Assembly: GCA_903933395.1 (NCBI GenBank)
Contig: CAIZKA010000304.1
Coordinates: 1 to 10,608, forward strand
Direction of reading: 5' to 3'
From: an uncultured beta proteobacterium
GTDB lineage: Bacteria; Pseudomonadota; Gammaproteobacteria; Burkholderiales; Rhodocyclaceae
Length of the DNA: 10,608 bases
Under the pieces are notes generated by a model. The model saw nothing but the letters and a program-made list of their open reading frames with translations. It was not told where the DNA came from and searched no databases. This document shows, in pieces, positions 8,027-10,608 of the stretch (its first letter is position 1; each line of letters opens with the position of its first letter). Both the position numbers and the translations under genes were made by a program.

Positions 8027-8758
8027 CTATTTCTGCTTCTGGTCCATCATTCGCTTGCCAATCGAATCACCAGGACCGACCCAAGCACCCTTGTAGAAGA
8101 CCAGTTCCCTGCAATTCACCGCCGACCCCTCCGTGCCCCGCTTCACAGGTTCGCGCAGAATCGATTTCAGTTCGGCCTGCCGCAAGTCGCCATTCAACTT
8201 CGCGATTTCCTTCGCGGAAACCAGTCCCATTCCAACCATTCTGTCCACATCGTAGGTTTGCAACGAGATGACAACATTGAAAGTAGTTAGCTCTGCCGCA
8301 AGCTGCTCAAGCGGGGTCCGCTGCCATCCGTTACCATCGTGCTTGAAGATTACATAGGGGGGGTTTGGACGTCCCCATTTGTTGTAGGACAAGCATAGGT
8401 TGGGGTAGGCGACGACATACGGCGTCCCCGCTGCCAGATGGATAGCAAGCAACGTGAAGTTGGCGCGCCCAACATCATCGCTGTACTCGCTGGTCCAAGT
8501 AATTGTCTTGCCGCTTCCGGAAAGAACGAAGCTGACTGTGTGCTCCTTGATCGGCGCAGACTGACCGACTTCGCGTCGTCCGCCGTAGCTCTGCGAGCGC
8601 TTGACGATCAGCGTGCTGCCGTCATTCTGCAAGACTTCCTCTTTCCAGCTATCCCCGCCGAATCCAAACAGCCCCGCTTCTGCGCTCATGCTTGCCCCCA
8701 TCATCAATAGAAATCCCAGTTTCGTAATTTTCTTCAACCACCGATGATTCGTTTTCAT
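8027..8758 (-). CDS. Exported protein of unknown function, upstream partner of the RTX lipase
   Basis: The product is 243 residues. I chose the ATG at 8758 (MKTNHRW) over one five codons upstream because GGAGG lies 8 nt before it and it gives a standard signal peptide: basic N-terminus, hydrophobic LGFLLMMGA, and an SAEA cleavage site after Ala28. There is no lipobox cysteine, so a soluble periplasmic or secreted protein is expected. The mature part starts GLFGFGGDSWKEEVL and has two cysteines (122 and 216) that could form a disulfide. Its C-terminus is GAWVGPGDSIGKRMMDQ. I know of no assigned function; similar hypothetical proteins probably occur in other betaproteobacteria, but that is from memory. 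The gene ends 33 bp before the RTX lipase start with no visible terminator, so the two are probably one transcript. A lipase chaperone, inhibitor or immunity role is possible but unproven. Confidence 0.88.
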   Translation of the reverse strand: MKTNHRWLKKITKLGFLLMMGASMSAEAGLFGFGGDSWKEEVLQNDGSTLIVKRSQSYGGRREVGQSAPIKEHTVSFVLSGSGKTITWTSEYSDDVGRANFTLLAIHLAAGTPYVVAYPNLCLSYNKWGRPNPPYVIFKHDGNGWQRTPLEQLAAELTTFNVVISLQTYDVDRMVGMGLVSAKEIAKLNGDLRQAELKSILREPVKRGTEGSAVNCRELVFYKGAWVGPGDSIGKRMMDQKQK

Positions 8759-8955
8759 GCCACTCGCCTCCATGCCGTATCGTTAGCCGCTCGTAACCCC
8801 AACTCACCGTCCCGCCAGCGCCGACTTTTCAGGAAGAGCGTCAGCCGTATATGCTCGCCGCTGTTGTCATTGCCATCGCCGGCGCTGATCGTATCGCCAC
8901 TGCCATAGCCGACAGAGTCAAAGGGGTCAGAGACATTTCGTTTTTCGTTTCGCAT
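8755..8955 (-). CDS. Small ORF built around an RTX repeat fragment (possible gene remnant)
   Basis: The 66-residue frame starts MRNEKRN and contains VGYGSGDTISAGDGND, nearly identical to a stretch of RTX block 6 in the giant gene (VGYGSGDTINAGEGND). It then becomes unrelated, Arg-rich sequence (FLKSRRWRDGELGL). GGAGG stands 8 nt before the chosen ATG (8955); ATGs at 8958 and 8970 are alternatives. Its TGA overlaps the start of the exported-protein gene as ATGA, so if translated it would be coupled to it. Two RTX nonapeptides alone would not fold as a calcium roll. It is probably debris from an older RTX gene, or a leader ORF; a functional protein is less likely. Confidence 0.3.
   Translation of the reverse strand: MRNEKRNVSDPFDSVGYGSGDTISAGDGNDNSGEHIRLTLFLKSRRWRDGELGLRAANDTAWRRVA
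8808..8826. repeat. 19-nt direct repeat, left copy
   Basis: CGTCCCGCCAGCGCCGACT occurs here and again, identically, at 9030-9048 in the same orientation, 222 bp apart. The pair brackets the RTX fragment and the GGGGTCAGAG motif. Confidence 0.7.
8866..8913 (-). repeat. Degenerate copy of an RTX repeat segment (second copy at 4043-4090)
   Basis: Aligned without gaps to 4043-4090, 41 of 48 bases match by my count. Six of the seven differences fall in third codon positions when read in the RTX frame, so the two copies diverged while both were coding, or this one came from a related RTX gene. Matching stops sharply on both sides. Confidence 0.75.
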
Positions 8956-9029
8956 CATTGCTTCCTCCATTTTCAGAATCCAAATCCCTGTTGTTCAGCT
9001 CGCGTCGGTTGGGCATCAATTCGAAGCGG

Positions 9030-9048
9030 CGTCCCGCCAGCGCCGACT
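9030..9048. repeat. 19-nt direct repeat, right copy
   Basis: Identical to 8808-8826. No inverted terminal repeats or transposase remains are evident, so this is not a recognisable insertion sequence. It may mark a recombination or deletion scar. Confidence 0.7.
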
Positions 9049-9071
9049 CGTGGTCCGTTTGTTCGAAGCGC

Positions 9072-9116
9072 TGGACGATTCCGCATTCCCGGCGTAAAGT
9101 AAGAATTCCTTACTTT
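9072..9116 (+). promoter_or_regulatory. Promoter and palindromic operator of the AbrB/PIN toxin-antitoxin operon
   Basis: A perfect 8-bp inverted repeat, AAAGTAAG (9096-9103) and CTTACTTT (9109-9116) around AATTC, lies 17 bp before the antitoxin ATG. A possible -35 TGGACG (9072-9077) and -10 TAAAGT (9095-9100) with 17-bp spacing would put the palindrome over the -10 and the start site. Antitoxins of this type usually repress their own operon through such palindromes. The site assignment is inferred from position and symmetry. Confidence 0.6.
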
Positions 9117-9132
9117 GCCGAACACTATCGCC

Positions 9133-9381
9133 ATGCTTGCCAAACTCACCTCGAAGAACCAGCTGACCTTGCCGAAGAGCATCACCGCCGCAATCGGTGC
9201 GACGGAATACTTCGACGTCGAAGCCAGCAATGGCCGGATCGTGCTGACGCCCGTGCGTATCCAGCGCGGCGACGCCGTGCGCGCCAAGCTCGCCGAGCTT
9301 GACCTCCAGGAACAGGACACGGCCGATGCCGTGGCGTGGGCGCGGCGGGCGGCTGCCGGCAAGCCCGCGCGCAAGAAATGA
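9133..9381 (+). CDS. AbrB/MazE-type antitoxin
   Basis: The product is 82 residues. The N-terminus MLAKLTSKNQLTLPKSITAA is the swapped-hairpin AbrB/SpoVT DNA-binding signature (TSKxQxTLPK), followed by a short YFDVEASNGRIVLTP strand region. The C-terminal half (residues 46-82, Ala/Arg/Lys-rich) would be the part that wraps the toxin. An in-frame TTG at 9115 lies inside the operator palindrome, so ATG at 9133 is preferred although no clear ribosome site precedes it. The stop overlaps the toxin start (ATGA), showing one coupled operon. Expected role: neutralise the PIN toxin and repress the operon. Confidence 0.88.
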   Translation: MLAKLTSKNQLTLPKSITAAIGATEYFDVEASNGRIVLTPVRIQRGDAVRAKLAELDLQEQDTADAVAWARRAAAGKPARKK

Positions 9382-9809
9382 GGCATCCGCCCCGGGTGGT
9401 GATCGACACCAACCTGATCCTGTCGGCGCTGGTGTTCGCGAGCGGCCGACTGGCGCCCTTGCGTCTGGCTTGGCAGAGTCAGCGTGTGCTGCCGCTGGTG
9501 TCGCGCGCCACGGCCGCCGAACTGATCCGTGCCCTGGCTTACCCCAAGTTCAAGCTTGCCGCGCATGAGCAGGAAGAATTGCTGGCGGACTACCTTCCCT
9601 ATTGCAAAACGGTACGTATTCCGGCCCAGCCACCCGCCACGCCGCCTTGTCGGGATGCATTCGACGTGCCCTTTCTGGAACTGGCAGTGGCCGGAAAAGC
9701 CGATGCGCTGGTGACCGGCGACAAGGATCTGCTCAGCCTTGATGGCAAGCTGGCGTGCCCGATCCTGCGCGCGGAGCGTTTTCTGGACGCGATCGGAGTT
9801 CGCCTCTGA
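9378..9809 (+). CDS. PIN-domain ribonuclease toxin (PIN_3 family)
   Basis: The product is 143 residues, a normal length for this family (putative toxin component, PIN family, COG1569 type). Acidic metal-binding residues are visible: Asp10 in VVIDTNLILSAL, Glu48 in ATAAELIRAL, Asp96 in CRDAFDVPFLELA, and Asp115/Asp117 in LVTGDKDLL. All positions of the magnesium-dependent active site are present, so the enzyme looks intact. It starts at the ATG overlapping the antitoxin stop; a longer in-frame start at 9336 lies inside the antitoxin gene and is not needed. Expected to cleave RNA when freed from the AbrB-type antitoxin; the target RNA cannot be predicted. Confidence 0.9.
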   Translation: MRHPPRVVIDTNLILSALVFASGRLAPLRLAWQSQRVLPLVSRATAAELIRALAYPKFKLAAHEQEELLADYLPYCKTVRIPAQPPATPPCRDAFDVPFLELAVAGKADALVTGDKDLLSLDGKLACPILRAERFLDAIGVRL

Positions 9810-9816
9810 GTCCCTG

Positions 9817-9850
9817 AAGTCACCGGGCACGCGATCCGGTCCGGTGGCTT
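9817..9850 (+). terminator. Hairpin after the PIN toxin gene, possible terminator
   Basis: AAGTCACCGG (9817-9826) pairs with CCGGTGGCTT (9841-9850), ten base pairs including one G-U, around a 14-nt loop. It starts 7 bp after the toxin stop. No T-run follows, so it is not a canonical intrinsic terminator; it may attenuate or protect the transcript end between the two TA modules. Confidence 0.4.
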
Positions 9851-9867
9851 GCCGGGGAAAATGTATT

Positions 9868-9902
9868 TTGCAGTACAGTATTATCGTGGGTACAATAATA
9901 CT
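9868..9902 (+). promoter_or_regulatory. brnTA promoter with inverted-repeat operator
   Basis: A -10 TACAAT (9891-9896, one mismatch) lies 17 bp after a weak -35 TTGCAG (9868-9873). An exact inverted repeat, AGTATTAT (9877-9884) and ATAATACT (9895-9902), overlaps the -10 and abuts the brnT ATG at 9903. BrnA is known to autorepress brnTA, so this is the probable BrnA (or BrnT-BrnA) site. The predicted start point is at or near the ATG, suggesting a leaderless message. Confidence 0.6.
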
Positions 9903-10163
9903 ATGAAGATCACCTGTGATCCCGCCAAGAATGCCGCCAACATCGAACGCCGCGACCTCCCGTTCAATCTGATTGCGGATCTTGACTGGGCCACGGCGGT
10001 GATCATCGAAGATACGCGCAGGGACTATGGGGAACCCCGCTACCGCGTCTTCGGCTATATCGGTGACCGGCTTTACGCCGCCGTGTTCACACCCCGCAGA
10101 GATGTCCTGCATGTCATCAGCTTGCGAAAAGCCAACAGCCGAGAGGTAAAGCGCCATGGTTGA
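9903..10163 (+). CDS. brnT: BrnT ribonuclease toxin
   Basis: The product is 86 residues, with family landmarks in order: KITCDPAKNAANIERR (2-17), the conserved Asp-Trp at 28-29, EDTRRDYGEPRYRVFGYIG (36-54), VFTPR (61-65) and VISLRKANSREVKR (71-84). BrnT folds like RelE-type toxins and cleaves RNA, arresting growth until bound by BrnA. The ATG at 9903 fits the family N-terminus; an upstream TTG (9849) would add unrelated residues and precede the promoter. No ribosome site is seen upstream. It overlaps brnA by 8 nt in the usual toxin-first order. No key motif is missing, so it looks functional. Confidence 0.94.
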   Translation: MKITCDPAKNAANIERRDLPFNLIADLDWATAVIIEDTRRDYGEPRYRVFGYIGDRLYAAVFTPRRDVLHVISLRKANSREVKRHG

Positions 10164-10458
10164 ACGTCGAAAACATCCATCCACTTTGATCGATGACGAA
10201 AACCCGGAATGGACAGTCGAGGACTTTGCTCGCGCAAAGCCCGCATCGGAGGTCTTGCCTAAATTCATGGGCAGCGTAGCCGCGGCCGAAATGCTGCGTC
10301 CGAAACGGGGACGCCCCATTTCCGCCAATCCCAAGGCGCACGTCAATCTTCGCCTTGATCCCGACGTCGTCGCCGCCTTCCGGGCCACGGGCCGAGGCTG
10401 GCAAACGCGCCTGAATTCAGCGCTCAAGGATTGGCTCAAGGACCACTCTCCGGCGTGA
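10156..10458 (+). CDS. brnA: BrnA antitoxin
   Basis: The product is 100 residues. The N-terminal half is acidic and likely flexible (DDENPEWT at 13-20, a toxin-contact region in this family). RGRP (51-54) precedes a ribbon-helix-helix-like C-terminal domain, VNLRLDPDVVAAFRATG and then GWQTRLNSALKDWL (63-94), which dimerises and binds DNA. GAGGT about 8 nt before the ATG, inside the end of brnT, is a good ribosome site. BrnA neutralises BrnT and autoregulates the operon. It ends 9 bp from the convergent hlyD stop with no terminator hairpin between. Confidence 0.93.
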   Translation: MVERRKHPSTLIDDENPEWTVEDFARAKPASEVLPKFMGSVAAAEMLRPKRGRPISANPKAHVNLRLDPDVVAAFRATGRGWQTRLNSALKDWLKDHSPA

Positions 10459-10467
10459 TCAAACACG

Positions 10468-10608
10468 TCACCGCTCCCGCAAACTCTCGCTGCCGTACTG
10501 CAGCAGCGGACTCAGGAAATACTCGATCACCCGTCGCTTGCCGGTCTTGATCTCCACAGTCACCGCCATGCCGGCGGTGAGGTTCACGGACTTGTCTTCC
10601 ACCCGCAC
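10468..10608 (-). CDS. HlyD-family type I secretion membrane fusion protein, C-terminal end (5' part beyond window)
   Basis: The last 46 codons and TGA of a minus-strand gene running off the right edge. The sequence NLTAGMAVTVEIKTGKRRVI followed by EYFLSPLLQYGSESLRER is the highly characteristic C-terminus of HlyD/PrtE-type adaptors, which bridge an inner-membrane ABC exporter and TolC. Its orientation matches the RTX lipase and exported-protein genes, so it very probably serves export of the giant RTX protein; an ABC transporter gene would be expected further right. The gene ends convergently 9 bp from brnA. Confidence 0.93.
   Translation of the reverse strand: MRVEDKSVNLTAGMAVTVEIKTGKRRVIEYFLSPLLQYGSESLRER

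Larger units (their letters stand above)
8759..9095. other. Divergent intergenic region, scar-like
   Basis: This lies between the minus-strand exported-protein gene and the plus-strand TA cassette. It contains the small RTX-fragment ORF, the 19-nt direct repeats and CAAAGGGGTCAGAGACA at 8920-8936. I found no convincing sigma-70 promoter for the minus-strand operon, although it must start in this region or be read through from hlyD. Confidence 0.55.

Noticed and set aside
8438..8710. 90-codon plus-strand open frame, and others within 7583-8290
   Set aside because: They lie antisense to the exported-protein and lipase genes, which have good starts and recognisable features.
9849..9902. Upstream TTG start adding 18 residues to BrnT
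   Set aside because: The added residues do not match the family and would place the start upstream of the predicted promoter; the ATG at 9903 gives the standard BrnT N-terminus.
8973..10466. 497-codon minus-strand open frame across the TA region
   Set aside because: It runs antisense to four well-supported plus-strand toxin-antitoxin genes and shows no domain of its own.

Overview
The window looks like high-GC proteobacterial chromosome. The coding style, the HlyD tail and the BrnT/BrnA and PIN_3 families fit a betaproteobacterium such as Rhodocyclales or Burkholderiales, but that placement is inference. About three quarters of the window is one giant minus-strand gene. It starts at 7993 and runs off the left edge (at least 2664 codons, read through with no stop). 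It encodes a type I-secreted RTX protein with an N-terminal class 3 lipase domain (GHSLGG; candidate triad Ser115/Asp183/His238), a helical linker, about eleven calcium-binding RTX blocks alternating with haemolysin-related beta modules, two large non-repeat insertions, and Ig-like plus cadherin-like (CADG) modules at the left edge. Its C-terminal secretion signal is not in view.

Directly upstream on the same strand, 33 bp away, is an unrecognised gene for a 243-residue exported protein (signal peptide, two cysteines). It is probably co-transcribed with the lipase and could be a partner of it. Upstream of that, 8759-9095 holds a scar-like region: a 48-nt degenerate copy of an RTX repeat found in the big gene, inside a small ORF that overlaps the exported-protein gene by ATGA. 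It also holds a 19-nt direct repeat and a GGGGTCAGAG motif.

From 9096 to 10458 two toxin-antitoxin modules lie in tandem on the plus strand. The first is an AbrB/MazE-type antitoxin with a PIN_3 ribonuclease toxin. The second is BrnT toxin with BrnA antitoxin. Each has a palindromic operator-like promoter.

At the right edge (10468-10608, minus strand) are the last 46 codons of an HlyD-family type I secretion adaptor. In the minus-strand direction the order is therefore hlyD, oppositely oriented TA cassette, small ORF/scar, exported protein, RTX lipase. This suggests an RTX secretion locus interrupted or bordered by a stabilising TA cassette, with HlyD the likely export partner for the giant lipase.
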